NCBI GenBank assembly: GCA_938027655.1
Contig: CALJAP010000014.1
Span: 1 to 44,513, forward strand
DNA from: an uncultured bacterium
GTDB lineage: Bacteria; Armatimonadota; HRBIN16
Length of the DNA stretch: 44,513 nt
Reading direction: 5' to 3'
Numbering within the stretch: position 1 is the stretch's first letter; each line of letters starts with the position of its first letter. Shown here piece by piece: positions 25,030 to 33,602 of the stretch. The notes beneath the pieces were generated by a model, which was given only the letters and a program-made list of their open reading frames with translations, ran no database searches and had not been told where the DNA came from. Position numbers and translations under genes: made by a program.

Positions 25030-25290
25030 ATGATCTTACGGGTCACAGAAGCCAAGGTATGCGGTAACCATTCGCTAGAGATTACATTCAACAATGGGGT
25101 GCGCAAGCGTGTGAACGTGCTACCTCTGTTAGTGGGAGCGGTTTTCGAACCTCTACGCGACCCGTCCTTCTTCGCGCGGGTTAAGGTAGACCCCGTGGTA
25201 GGCACGGTGGTCTGGCCAAACGAGGCAGACATCGCCCCCGAAGCACTCTACGAATTGCCCACAGAACAAGAGACCTGGACAGGGAGGTGA
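25030..25290 (+). CDS. DUF2442 protein
   Basis: ATG 25030 has an AGGAGGTGA site about 6 nt upstream, giving 86 residues. The sequence MILRVTEAKVCGNHSLEITFNNGVRKRVNVLPLL then DPSFFARVKVDPVVGTVVWPNEADIAPEALYEL is the DUF2442 pattern. It begins 12 nt after the DUF4160 stop, and the next oxidoreductase starts 4 nt after its own stop, so the pair is fully embedded in the operon. Function is unknown; it is the usual companion of DUF4160. Confidence 0.88.
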   Translation: MILRVTEAKVCGNHSLEITFNNGVRKRVNVLPLLVGAVFEPLRDPSFFARVKVDPVVGTVVWPNEADIAPEALYELPTEQETWTGR

Positions 25291-25294
25291 CAAG

Positions 25295-26287
25295 ATGCTG
25301 CGAGTGGGTATCGTGGGCGTGGGCACGATGGGACGCACCCATGCGTCTGCCTACACGAAACTGCCCAACGTTCAACTGGTCGGTTTTACCGACGCCATCG
25401 CCGATGCTGCCCAGCGTGTCGCATCACAGTTTGGCGTGCAAGCGTTCGACAGCTACGAAACGCTGCTGGAGCAGGTGGATATGGTGGACATCTGCACCCC
25501 CACCCCCACCCACCTGGAGCTGGTACTGCGGGCGGCAAGCGCAGGCAAACATATCCTTTGCGAAAAGCCGCTGGGGCGCACCCTGCCACAGTGCGAGCAG
25601 ATGATTGAAGCCGCCAATAAGGCGGGAGTGACCCTGATGCCTGCGCAGGTGTTGCGCTTCTTCCCCGAGTTCAAGCAGGCGCGCGACTTGGTGCTGGCGG
25701 GCGCGGTGGGTACACCGGCGGCGATTCGCACCCGACGCGGTGGGCCCTATCCCCGTGCCGCCAACGACTGGTACGCCGATTTCGAACAGAGCGGCGGTCC
25801 GATTCTGGATATGGTCATCCACGACTTCGACTGGCTGCGCTGGACGTTCGGCGAGGTGGAGCGCGTGTTTGCCAAAGCGTTGACCTTCAAGGGGTTGGAC
25901 CACATCGACTACGCGCTGATTACCCTGCGTTTGAAGAGCGGCGCAATCGCGCACGTAGAGGCGAACTGGGCGGACCCCGGCGGCTTCAAGGTGGACTTCG
26001 AAATCGCGGGAGACGCCGGCATGATTGCCTTTGACAGCCGCTTGGCTACGCCGCTGACGGTGGCAAAACAGGATGCGGGCGGTGGAGGTGGGGGCGTCGC
26101 CGTACCCGAAAGCCCACTGGCGGAAGACCCCTACATGCTGGAGATAAAGCACTTCGTGGACAGTGTGCAGGCAGGACAACCGCCGTCCATCACCGCCGAA
26201 GACGGCATGAAAGCGGTGGAGATCGCGCTCGCTGCGATAGAAAGCGTACGCACAGGCAAGGTGATTCGGCTGGGAGGAGGTGCTTGA
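25295..26287 (+). CDS. Gfo/Idh/MocA-family oxidoreductase
   Basis: The 330-residue protein has the N-terminal NAD(P) Rossmann fold (MLRVGIVGVGTMGRTHASAY), the conserved EKPLGRTLPQCEQMIEAA and a C-terminal alpha/beta domain with the catalytic-type block GGPILDMVIHDFDWLRWTFGEVERVFA. Family members oxidise or reduce sugars, inositols and their derivatives. It follows DUF2442 by 4 nt and is followed at once by a second member, so both probably act on the same pathway. A glycine-rich stretch, DAGGGGGGVAVPES, near residue 265 is an unusual loop. The substrate is unknown. Confidence 0.9.
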   Translation: MLRVGIVGVGTMGRTHASAYTKLPNVQLVGFTDAIADAAQRVASQFGVQAFDSYETLLEQVDMVDICTPTPTHLELVLRAASAGKHILCEKPLGRTLPQCEQMIEAANKAGVTLMPAQVLRFFPEFKQARDLVLAGAVGTPAAIRTRRGGPYPRAANDWYADFEQSGGPILDMVIHDFDWLRWTFGEVERVFAKALTFKGLDHIDYALITLRLKSGAIAHVEANWADPGGFKVDFEIAGDAGMIAFDSRLATPLTVAKQDAGGGGGGVAVPESPLAEDPYMLEIKHFVDSVQAGQPPSITAEDGMKAVEIALAAIESVRTGKVIRLGGGA

Positions 26288-26288
26288 G

Positions 26289-27290
26289 ATGGCAGTACGA
26301 ATCGGCATGATGAGCTTTGCGCACATGCACGCCTATTCTTACATCCAGTGTGTGAAGCAGCTGGAGGCGGAAGGCAAGGCGCAGCTGGTAGGTGTAGCAG
26401 ACGACGACCCGCAGCGCGGTCAGCAGGTGGCACAGCAGTACGGCACGCGCTTCTACGACAGCTACAAGGCTCTGCTGGACGCTGGCATCGACGCGGTCAT
26501 CGTCTGTCCGGAGAATATCAAGCATCGTCCGCTCACCGAGATGGCAGCCAAAGCGGGCAAACACGTGCTGTGCGAGAAACCCCTCGCCACCACCAAAGCC
26601 GACGGCAGGGCGATGATTGAGGTTTGCCGGGCGAACGGCGTGCAGCTGATGACCGCCTTCCCGTGCCGTTTCAGCCCCTCGTACATCCGCCTGAAGCAGA
26701 TGGTGGAGTCCGGCGAGCTGGGCGAGGTGCTGGCGATTCGCGGCACCAATCGCGGGCGCAACCCGGGCGGATGGTTTATCGTGCCTGAACTCTCCGGCGG
26801 CGGCGCGGTGATTGACCATACCGTGCACGTGACTGACCTCTGCCGCGACCTGCTAAAAAGTGAGGTCGTGGAGGTGTACGCCGAAATCGGCAACGGCTTC
26901 TGTCACGGCGACTTCGACGACACGGGAATGCTGACCCTCACCTTCGCCAACGAGGTGTTCGCCACGCTGGACTCCTCGTGGTCCCGTCCGAAGGTGTTCC
27001 CCACGTGGGGCGACGTGACCCTGCAGGTGGTGGGCACGAAGGGGCTGGTGTACATGGACATGTTCGCCCAAAACTCTACCCTGTACGACGACCGCAACAT
27101 GCGCATCACGCTAGAGCACTGGGGTTCCAGCATCGACTACGGGCTGGTGAGCGCGTTCGTGGAGAGCGTGGCGACGGGCAAACCCGTGCCCATCACAGGT
27201 GAAGACGGTCTGGCAGCGGCAGAGGTGGCATTTGCGGCGTACGAGTCCGCAAAGCGCGGCGAGCCGGTGAGGTTGCCTTTGCCGGAGTAA
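26289..27290 (+). CDS. Second Gfo/Idh/MocA-family oxidoreductase
   Basis: ATG 26289 follows GGAGGAGG by 8 nt, one base after the previous stop, giving 333 residues. The first strand reads MAVRIGMMSFAHMHAYSYIQ, so the classic GxGxxG is replaced by GMMSFAHM; this variant occurs in one subgroup. The block CEKPLATTKADGRAMIEVCR and the domain-2 motif GGGAVIDHTVHVTDLCRDLL are present. NAD(P) binding may differ from the first paralogue. The gene pair suggests sequential oxidation and reduction of one sugar. Confidence 0.9.
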   Translation: MAVRIGMMSFAHMHAYSYIQCVKQLEAEGKAQLVGVADDDPQRGQQVAQQYGTRFYDSYKALLDAGIDAVIVCPENIKHRPLTEMAAKAGKHVLCEKPLATTKADGRAMIEVCRANGVQLMTAFPCRFSPSYIRLKQMVESGELGEVLAIRGTNRGRNPGGWFIVPELSGGGAVIDHTVHVTDLCRDLLKSEVVEVYAEIGNGFCHGDFDDTGMLTLTFANEVFATLDSSWSRPKVFPTWGDVTLQVVGTKGLVYMDMFAQNSTLYDDRNMRITLEHWGSSIDYGLVSAFVESVATGKPVPITGEDGLAAAEVAFAAYESAKRGEPVRLPLPE

Positions 27291-27335
27291 CCAACTACGT
27301 GGAAGGATGCGTTCCGCCGCATCAGATGGACATCG

Positions 27336-27400
27336 GGAGGGCGAGGCTCCGTCCGAGCCGTTGGTACACGATGTTTGGCTCACCTAGAGGTTCGCCCTCC
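27336..27400. repeat. Imperfect palindromic repeat element
   Basis: GGAGGGCGAGGCTCCGTCCG then AGCC (27336-27359) is complementary, with about seven mismatches of 24, to 27377-27400 (GGCTCACCTAGAGGTTCGCC then CTCC). The GGGAGGGCGAGGCTCC type of palindrome is dispersed in related genomes, from memory. It occupies most of the 132-bp gap between the second oxidoreductase and the glycosidase-like gene and could terminate or attenuate transcription. Confidence 0.5.
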
Positions 27401-27422
27401 ACAACAGTGAAAGGGGTCAACC

Positions 27423-29891
27423 ATGTCTGCCCTGCGCAACGGTTTCTTTATCGTTCAGTTGCAAAAGCACGTGCTGAGCGACCTGCGGTGCGACCCGACG
27501 GGCAAAGCACGCACCAGCCAGCCTTTCTGCATCACCATCATCCCCGAAGGCTGGGAATGGACACAACAAACCCACGTGCGCCAGAGGGAGAGCGAAGCCA
27601 CCATCGAACCCCTGCAGGTGTGGCATCCTGAGCCGATAGCCATCGAAAGCGGCAACGAGGTTACCTTCCCGGAAAGGCTGGAAGAAGGGCATACGCTGGC
27701 GCAAACCTTCCGTATCGCACCCGGGCAGCAGTTTCGCACCGTTTCGGTGCATCTACCCACCTGGCATACCTCCGATTCGGGTTGCACGCTGAGCCTGTTT
27801 CGGGGCGATACACTCATCGCCTCGCGCCGCCTGCAGAACGTGCCTGACAACTCATGGCAAACGCTTGTGTTGGGTGAACCACAAAGCGAAGGCGAGTACA
27901 CAGTGCAGATCTCCGATGCCCACGGCTCCATCGGCTGGTGGAGCAGCCAGAAGGACGTGTGGGCGGGTGGAACCGCGCTGGTGGACGGCGAGGCGGTGTC
28001 TCGCGACCGCGCTCTGCGTGTGGACGTGCGCCGAGCCATCGGCGAGGGACGTTTACGCTACCGCCTGCAAAGAGACGCGATGCAGATAGAGGCGCAGTTG
28101 CGCTCCCAATCCGCTCCCCCTGCTCCCTCGCGCTGGACATGGAACACCACATGGACGAAGGCGGGCTACGATTGCACCCCGCGCGCGGGCGTGGTCTTCA
28201 GCCGCTTCTTCACCGACAACCAGCGCTACATGCCCGTACAGCAGCTGAAACGACGTGACCATGCCGGGCTATCCTTTGATGGGGCGCGCTGGATTGAGAT
28301 GGAAGGCACTCGCGACGCCGACCTGCGCATCGAAGGCGAAGGCTTGCACCTGCACTGGGAGATGGACGAGAAGCAGATGCACCTGCGTCTGCACATCCCC
28401 TATAAGCAGGAAGGCAGCGGATGGATATGTCGATGGAGCGTACGCGTGCTGCCCCGAACCGATTCCGTGCCCGCCGACTTTCCGCGCTTCACCTGCCCGC
28501 AACGCAGGCTGGAAGAGGACATCAACCGCTTCTGGTGGGAGCGAGCGTTCACCTACCCAGCGCCTGCGGGTCCTGCTGCATGGTTCGAATGGATGGCAAC
28601 CATGCGATGCTGGTACGAGGGCGCACAACGGCTCGGTGAAATGGAGCAGTTGCGTACTTATCCCATCACGCCCGAAGGATACGTACACACATGGGGCGCA
28701 ATGCAAGGCTGGCCCTTCCCGCCCTCGCCGCCGTACGATACACGTCATTTCGACACCAACGCCCGCTTCATTCTTGCCTGCTGGCGGTTCTACCTGTGGA
28801 CGGGCGATAGGCAATTCCTGAAAAGCCAGGCAGACCGCCTGCGCCGCGCGATGGCATATCAGTTGGAAACGCTGAAGGGGCAGGAAGGGCTGATTATCAC
28901 CGCCAGCAAGGATGTGAACGGCAGGCACAAAGGCGTGGGCAATAACTACTGGGATATTCTGCCGTTCGGACACCTGGACGCCTACGCCAACGCGGTGTAC
29001 TACGCCAGCCTCGAAGCCATGCAGGGGGTTGACACAGTGTTGCGTCAGCGACCCTTGACCGACTACAATGCCCTGCGCCAGAAGGTGCATCGCCGCTACG
29101 ACGAAGTCTTTTGGGACGAGAAGGCAGGGCGGTACATCGGTTGCGTGGACATCGACGGCGTGCGCCACGACTACGGTTTCACTTTCGTCAATTTGGAGGC
29201 GTTGTACTACGGATTAGGCGACGGGCAGAAGGCGAAACGCATTTACCGCTGGATGGAGAGGGAACCGACCTCCACCGGCAAATCCGACACCTACAGCAAG
29301 TGGATTTTCGCGCCGCGCGCCAACACCACCCACAACCCGATGTGGGGCGAGAACGCTCCCCCTGAGGAGCGCAACAGCCCGGTTCCCCCGTGGTGGCATT
29401 TCGGTTGGCTGGGCACACCCTACGGCGACCAGTGTCAGGACGGCGGGGCAATCCTGTATACCTCCTACTTCGACCTGATGGTGCGCCTGCGCTTCTTTGG
29501 TATCGAGAACGCCTGGAAACGGTTCGCCGAGATACTCTCGCGCTACCGGATGCCCGACCGCCTGTGCGGGGGACCTCCTCTCTATCGCGGTGAGATACCG
29601 CAACAGGAAAACCCCGGACAGGTAGGTGTCGACCTGCCCTTCCCCGAAAGCGGATTGGTTCCCTGCTTCCTGCTATTCGGCGTGCTGGGCGTAGAGGCGA
29701 CGCCAGAGGGCTTGCGCATCCAGCCTAAACTGCCGAAGGAGATACCCGCTCTGGGGGTGGACGGGGTGAGCTACCGGGGCAACCGCCTGCGAATTACCGC
29801 TACCCCGCATGAGGTGGTGGTAGAGGGCGAGCGCATCCGCAAAAGACTATCCCCAACGGGTGGCGTCATTTCGGGTAAAATAGACGCATGA
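27423..29891 (+). CDS. Six-hairpin glycosidase-like protein
   Basis: The 822-residue product begins at ATG 27423 without a signal peptide. The first ~380 residues are beta-rich, with a sugar-binding-like fold (ISDAHGSIGWWSSQKDVWAGGT). Residues about 395-720 form an (alpha/alpha)6 barrel: DINRFWWERAFTYPAPAGPAAWFEWMATMRCWYEG, RFYLWTGDRQFLKSQADRLR, GVGNNYWDILPFGHLDAYANAVYYASLEAM and WFGWLGTPYGDQCQDGG. A C-terminal beta domain, EATPEGLRIQPKLPKEIPALG, is like those of GH65/GH78/GH94 relatives. It is probably a cytoplasmic glycoside hydrolase or phosphorylase releasing the sugar used by neighbouring enzymes. The exact GH family and catalytic acids are not assigned. The stop overlaps the HxlR gene. 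Confidence 0.72.
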   Translation: MSALRNGFFIVQLQKHVLSDLRCDPTGKARTSQPFCITIIPEGWEWTQQTHVRQRESEATIEPLQVWHPEPIAIESGNEVTFPERLEEGHTLAQTFRIAPGQQFRTVSVHLPTWHTSDSGCTLSLFRGDTLIASRRLQNVPDNSWQTLVLGEPQSEGEYTVQISDAHGSIGWWSSQKDVWAGGTALVDGEAVSRDRALRVDVRRAIGEGRLRYRLQRDAMQIEAQLRSQSAPPAPSRWTWNTTWTKAGYDCTPRAGVVFSRFFTDNQRYMPVQQLKRRDHAGLSFDGARWIEMEGTRDADLRIEGEGLHLHWEMDEKQMHLRLHIPYKQEGSGWICRWSVRVLPRTDSVPADFPRFTCPQRRLEEDINRFWWERAFTYPAPAGPAAWFEWMATMRCWYEGAQRLGEMEQLRTYPITPEGYVHTWGAMQGWPFPPSPPYDTRHFDTNARFILACWRFYLWTGDRQFLKSQADRLRRAMAYQLETLKGQEGLIITASKDVNGRHKGVGNNYWDILPFGHLDAYANAVYYASLEAMQGVDTVLRQRPLTDYNALRQKVHRRYDEVFWDEKAGRYIGCVDIDGVRHDYGFTFVNLEALYYGLGDGQKAKRIYRWMEREPTSTGKSDTYSKWIFAPRANTTHNPMWGENAPPEERNSPVPPWWHFGWLGTPYGDQCQDGGAILYTSYFDLMVRLRFFGIENAWKRFAEILSRYRMPDRLCGGPPLYRGEIPQQENPGQVGVDLPFPESGLVPCFLLFGVLGVEATPEGLRIQPKLPKEIPALGVDGVSYRGNRLRITATPHEVVVEGERIRKRLSPTGGVISGKIDA

Positions 29892-30208
29892 AGGTTGAGG
29901 GACGTGCACAATCGAGGGAAGTTTACGATTGCATCACCGAGATTCTCAAATGCAAGTGGACGCTGGCGATTCTGGACGCCATCGCGCGCGGTATCAATCG
30001 CCCCGGCAGACTGGAACGCGAGCTGCCCGGCTTAACCACCAAGGTGCTCAATGAACGCATCCGCAAGCTCGAAAACTACGGCATCATTGTCCGACAGGTA
30101 TATCCGGAGATACCGCCGCGCGTGGAGTATCTGTTCACCGAGCGAGGCAAACGGTTGCTGAAGCTGCTGGATACGGTGAACGAATTTGTCCGCCAGTGGA
30201 ATGAGTGA
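29888..30208 (+). CDS. HxlR-family transcriptional regulator
   Basis: ATG 29888 overlaps the glycosidase stop (ATGA), so it is co-translated with the operon. The 106-residue protein is a winged helix of HxlR type: YDCITEILKCKWTLAILDAI, GRLERELPGLTTKVLNERIRKLENYGII, then RVEYLFTERGKRLLKLLDTV. There is a cysteine near the N-terminus, as in redox- or ligand-sensing members. It probably represses or activates the sugar operon it belongs to. Only 7 bp separate its stop from that of the convergent methyltransferase. Confidence 0.88.
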   Translation: MKVEGRAQSREVYDCITEILKCKWTLAILDAIARGINRPGRLERELPGLTTKVLNERIRKLENYGIIVRQVYPEIPPRVEYLFTERGKRLLKLLDTVNEFVRQWNE

Positions 30209-30215
30209 GTAAAAC

Positions 30216-30860
30216 CTATGGGGGACGTAGGTCAAACACAATCACATCGTGCCGGCTCTCCAGCAATTGCGCGGTGTGCTCGTTAAAGTCTACACGCCAG
30301 CCTGCCCGCTCCATCTGTACGATGAACTCCCATGCGCTGTCGCGCCAGGGGTCTGCCAGAAAAACGCGACTGCTGGCCGAGGTCACTTTCTGTAGCACCT
30401 CCTGCAAATCGCCGTGCAGTCGACGCTCATACAGGATGTCCGCCGCAATCACCACGTCGAAGGGCTCCGTTTCGGGGAAGCGACGCCAGTCGGCGAGGAG
30501 TGTTTGAACATGCCCCACCCCGTTCTGTTCCGCATTCCACAGAGCGAACTCCAGCGCGTCAGGCTGATAGTCGTTCAGCGTAACTTCACCGCCCAACCAT
30601 CGGGCGACTATCCCGCACAGCCCTAACCCGGCACCCAGCTCCAACACCCGCCGACCACGCACCACGTCTCGGTGCTCACAGAGAAACTGGCATAACCCGA
30701 CCGACGCATGCCAGGGCACCGCCCAGAAGGGGATTTCATCGGCGGAGAGGTTCTGGGAAAGCAGGTCGTCCACGCTACGCACGGCTGTCAACCGAAACGT
30801 CCGCTGGCAAAGCGGAATAGACACCGTATGCGTCGGGTAGCGCAGGATGGCGGAGGTCAC
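30216..30860 (-). CDS. Class I SAM-dependent methyltransferase, lysine methyltransferase-like
   Basis: The 214-residue protein starts at ATG 30860, overlapping the ABC ATPase stop by 4 nt. It has the Rossmann motif I VLELGAGLGLCGIVARWLGG, motif II TLNDYQPDALEFALWNAEQN, and FDVVIAADILYERRLHGDL. The IPFWAVPWHASVGLCQFL entry and EL(G)AGxGLxG pattern resemble the METTL20/21 (ETFB lysine methyltransferase) group. The substrate is unknown, and coupling to the ABC gene may be positional only. Confidence 0.82.
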   Translation of the reverse strand: MTSAILRYPTHTVSIPLCQRTFRLTAVRSVDDLLSQNLSADEIPFWAVPWHASVGLCQFLCEHRDVVRGRRVLELGAGLGLCGIVARWLGGEVTLNDYQPDALEFALWNAEQNGVGHVQTLLADWRRFPETEPFDVVIAADILYERRLHGDLQEVLQKVTSASSRVFLADPWRDSAWEFIVQMERAGWRVDFNEHTAQLLESRHDVIVFDLRPP

Positions 30861-31870
30861 CCGACCGTAGCCTCCGGCGTTTGGGTGCTCAATCGGGCGC
30901 GCCCGGCAAAGATGTCGCGGATGACCTCCTCCGCCTCCACCTCGTCGATGACGATGTCCACCACCGGCAGCTCCGAAAGCACCTGCGAAGCAATCTGCGT
31001 GGTGCGTCCACGAGGAACCTCGATAACCGCACGCAGGTCATCCACCCCGTATACCACACCGAACCGCTCCAGCTGCTCACGGGCTACCGGACGGTCAAAG
31101 GTGAGCTTCAGCAGCTTGCTGTCCGAATACTGCTCCACCAGCGTCTGCAAGGTGTTATCGAAAATAATCCGCCCATGGTCGATAATAATCACCCGCTCGC
31201 ACAGCTCCTGAATATCCTGCATGTAATGAGAGGTGAGCAAGATAGTGGTTTTCGCCTGGCGATTGTACTCCTGCAGGAACTCGCGGATGCGTTTTTGGGA
31301 CACCACATCCAGCCCAATAGTGGGCTCATCCAGAAACACCACCTTTGGCGCATGAAGCAACGCCGCCAGCAGCTCGCACTTCATGCGCTCGCCCAGACTC
31401 ATCCGCCGTACTTGGGTGTGCAGCAGCTTCTTGATGTCCAGCATCTCCGCCAGCTCGTTCACACGCCTCTCGAAGGTGCGGTCATCCACCTCGTACAGCT
31501 CTTTCAACAGGATGAAGCTTTCGTAGGCAGGCAGGTCCCACCATAACTGCATCTTCTGCCCCATCACGATAGACATCTGCCTCTGGAAAGCGGGTTTGCG
31601 CTCCCATGGCACATAGCCCATGACGGTAGCCCTGCCCGAGGTGGGGTAGAGGATGCCCGACAGCATCTTGAGCGTCGTCGTCTTGCCTGCACCGTTCGGA
31701 CCCAGAAATCCGACGAGCTCGCCTTCCTCGATGGTAAAAGAGACCTCCTGTACCGCGTGTACCTCCACCTTCTGGCGGGTGACAAGGCTTTTCAGGGCGC
31801 CCAGTGCACCCTGCTCTCGTTTGTGGGTGACATATGTTTTAGAAAGCCTGTCCACCTCGATAATCGCCAT
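30857..31870 (-). CDS. ABC-2-type transporter ATP-binding protein
   Basis: The 337-residue ATPase has Walker A VGFLGPNGAGKTTTLKMLSG, the signature block RRMSLGERMKCELLAALLHA (MSLGE in place of LSGGQ), Walker B KVVFLDEPTIGLD and H-loop ILLTSHYMQDIQE. The C-terminal extension (DUF4162-like, with RTTQIASQVLSELPVVDIVIDEVEAEEVIRD) is common to drug or polymer exporters of the NatA/daunorubicin type. No permease gene is adjacent, so its membrane partner lies elsewhere. Its start has GGGAGGTG upstream. Confidence 0.92.
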   Translation of the reverse strand: MAIIEVDRLSKTYVTHKREQGALGALKSLVTRQKVEVHAVQEVSFTIEEGELVGFLGPNGAGKTTTLKMLSGILYPTSGRATVMGYVPWERKPAFQRQMSIVMGQKMQLWWDLPAYESFILLKELYEVDDRTFERRVNELAEMLDIKKLLHTQVRRMSLGERMKCELLAALLHAPKVVFLDEPTIGLDVVSQKRIREFLQEYNRQAKTTILLTSHYMQDIQELCERVIIIDHGRIIFDNTLQTLVEQYSDSKLLKLTFDRPVAREQLERFGVVYGVDDLRAVIEVPRGRTTQIASQVLSELPVVDIVIDEVEAEEVIRDIFAGRARLSTQTPEATVG

Positions 31871-32019
31871 GCTGCACCTCCCACTGCACCTCTATATGAT
31901 ACACCAGAGAGAACCGCAGGTTGCAAGCTGGCACTCCAAGCACTGCTCCCATCCCATTTTAAGCCGAAGGCGCAGTAACAGACCCCTCCGATTTTTTTCG
32001 TGGACAGTGTGGAAAATGC

Positions 32020-32048
32020 TTGACAATCGCGCAAAAACAAAGTATACT
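32020..32048 (+). promoter_or_regulatory. Sigma-70 promoter of the prepilin gene
   Basis: TTGACA (32020-32025) and TATACT (32043-32048) are separated by exactly 17 bp. It lies 134 bp upstream of the prepilin ATG, so the transcript has a long leader that contains an AAAGGAGGTGG (32068-32078). The rest of the 311-bp gap 31871-32181 holds the ABC gene's leader and nothing else recognisable. Confidence 0.8.
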
Positions 32049-32091
32049 TAGAATAAACATCTGTGCCAAAGGAGGTGGTTACCTGATACCG

Positions 32092-32160
32092 ATGCAAAGT
32101 AGGTTGTTGTCAACGTACCGTCTTCCATCTTCCTCTGTTCGCGAAAAAAACATTCTTTAA
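32092..32160 (+). other. Possible 22-codon leader ORF upstream of the prepilin gene
   Basis: ATG 32092 opens a 22-codon frame (MQSRLLSTYRLPSSSVREKN, then IL) that ends in TAA at 32158-32160, just before the prepilin RBS. An AAAGGAGGTGG lies 13 nt upstream, farther than optimal. No homology is claimed; the support is the strong RBS within the leader. Confidence 0.25.
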
Positions 32161-32181
32161 ACACAAAAAGGAGGGTGCACA

Positions 32182-33177
32182 ATGAAACGGCAAGGCTTTA
32201 CGCTCATCGAGCTGCTGGTAGTTATCGCGATTATCGCGATACTGGCAGCCATCCTGTTCCCTGTGTTCGCACAGGCTCGTGAAAAAGCGCGACAGGCGAC
32301 CTGTGTAAGCAACCTCAAGCAAATCGGTACCGCGTGGTTGATGTACGCGCAGGATTACGACGAAACCGGCTCGCCGATGTGGGTCAAGAGCAACCTGAAC
32401 CGAGGTTGCTTCCCCGTGGTGGACCCGAACTTCCGTGCGCCGTACACAGGCACTACGTGGGGGCAGTACTGGCCCGACCTCATTTACCCCTATGTCAAAG
32501 CGGGGCGAGCAGCTAACTACGACTCACGGGGCAACCCCATTTCCAAAGGGAACCGCGCGGTCTTTACCTGTCCCAGCGGCGACAGTCGGCTCACCGTACC
32601 CGGCGGAGACGGAGGTTGGGGTTCACTCACCTATGGCATCAATCAGAGCTACGTCAACTACGACCCCATCAACCCGGAGAGCGCATGGAATGCCGCCGGC
32701 GGTGGGCCCGATTTCCTGTGCGGACAGGACCCGGGCTGCCAGTCGTGGGGATGGGGTTGTTCGAAGGGTGCGACCATCGCTAAGCTCACCCACCCCGCCG
32801 ATACCATCATGTTCATGGAGGGACTGGTTGGCGCAGGTCCGGGCTGGTTTGGCGGATGCTGTAGCCTGGACAACTACCCGGGCACGCGCGAGACCGTGAT
32901 GGCAGGTATGGCAGCGGCGTATCCGGCGGAGGGTGGCTTCCCCGCGGGCTACCACCCGAACCGACCGATTAAACGCCAGCGCCTGGACGGCGTAGGCAGC
33001 TTCTGGGATTATGCCAGTGGTACGCTCAACGACGATGGAACTGTGATGCCGGTTCCTCTGTCTAACGACCGCGTGCTGTACGTGCACAACGGCGTTGCTA
33101 ACTTCGTCTTCGCCGATGGGCACGTGAAGGCGCAGCGCGTGACTACCATGCGTCAGCATACCGCATCATCTGATTAA
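32182..33177 (+). CDS. Prepilin-type protein with H-X9-DG C-terminal motif
   Basis: ATG 32182 follows AAGGAGGG. The 331-residue protein starts [20 protein letters not shown], a type IV prepilin/pseudopilin cleavage site (after Gly5) and hydrophobic helix, then [20 protein letters not shown] and LMYAQDYDE, the family's first beta region. The last third has [20 protein letters not shown] and [10 protein letters not shown]. The middle is Cys-rich ([20 protein letters not shown]), which is unlike the copy at 42638. These proteins are exported and are numerous in Armatimonadota, Planctomycetota and Verrucomicrobiota, with uncertain function. A hairpin follows and then a small membrane-protein gene. 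Confidence 0.9.
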   Translation: MKRQGFTLIELLVVIAIIAILAAILFPVFAQAREKARQATCVSNLKQIGTAWLMYAQDYDETGSPMWVKSNLNRGCFPVVDPNFRAPYTGTTWGQYWPDLIYPYVKAGRAANYDSRGNPISKGNRAVFTCPSGDSRLTVPGGDGGWGSLTYGINQSYVNYDPINPESAWNAAGGGPDFLCGQDPGCQSWGWGCSKGATIAKLTHPADTIMFMEGLVGAGPGWFGGCCSLDNYPGTRETVMAGMAAAYPAEGGFPAGYHPNRPIKRQRLDGVGSFWDYASGTLNDDGTVMPVPLSNDRVLYVHNGVANFVFADGHVKAQRVTTMRQHTASSD

Positions 33178-33182
33178 CCCGC

Positions 33183-33209
33183 AGGGGTTGGGCTTCACGC
33201 CCAACCCCT
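33183..33209 (+). terminator. Hairpin between the prepilin and small membrane-protein genes
   Basis: AGGGGTTGGGC (33183-33193) pairs perfectly with GCCCAACCCCT (33199-33209) around a 5-nt loop, 6 nt after the prepilin stop. The T-rich tail is short (TGCTT). It may attenuate readthrough into the next gene. Confidence 0.6.
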
Positions 33210-33233
33210 TGCTTCAACGGGAGGGGAGCAACC

Positions 33234-33536
33234 ATGCCACAGGTCATTCGCAAGGGACAGAGCAGTGACAAACTGCACCAGAACGTTTCCACGCCCGTGC
33301 TGATACTGGCAGTAGTGGTTGTGCTGGCGTTTCTGGTTTTCATGGTAGACCGCTTCATCACGCCAGTAGTACCGCGAAACACCCAGAAGCAGGAACAAGA
33401 GGCGTGGCATCGGCAACTCAGGCAAATGCAGCAGTCGATGCCTCAGGGAGGTTGGGCATCACCGGTACCCGGCATGCCCCCTGTTTACGTCCCGCCCGCT
33501 GGGCAACCGGTCGAGAATATTCCGCCGCCTAAGTAA
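33234..33536 (+). CDS. Small single-TM protein paired with the prepilin gene
   Basis: The 100-residue product has one membrane helix, TPVLILAVVVVLAFLVFMVD, after a short basic N-terminus, then a coiled, Gln-rich stretch (QKQEQEAWHRQLRQMQQSM) and a Pro-rich tail ending AGQPVENIPPPK. RBS is GGGAGGGGAG. No family was recognised. The same layout, small protein with N-terminal helix and Pro-rich tail directly downstream of a prepilin gene, occurs at 42364, which suggests a functional pair. Confidence 0.6.
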   Translation: MPQVIRKGQSSDKLHQNVSTPVLILAVVVVLAFLVFMVDRFITPVVPRNTQKQEQEAWHRQLRQMQQSMPQGGWASPVPGMPPVYVPPAGQPVENIPPPK

Positions 33537-33543
33537 AGGCAAG

Positions 33544-33568
33544 GCAGGGCGGATGGAAACCGCCCTGC
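33544..33568 (+). terminator. Hairpin after the small membrane-protein gene
   Basis: GCAGGGCGG (33544-33552) pairs with CCGCCCTGC (33560-33568) around a 7-nt loop and ends in TTCG. It lies 8 nt after the stop codon, between two convergent genes. Confidence 0.6.
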
Positions 33569-33602
33569 TTCGCCTGCATCCCCAGTAGCCACTCTGTACG
33601 CT

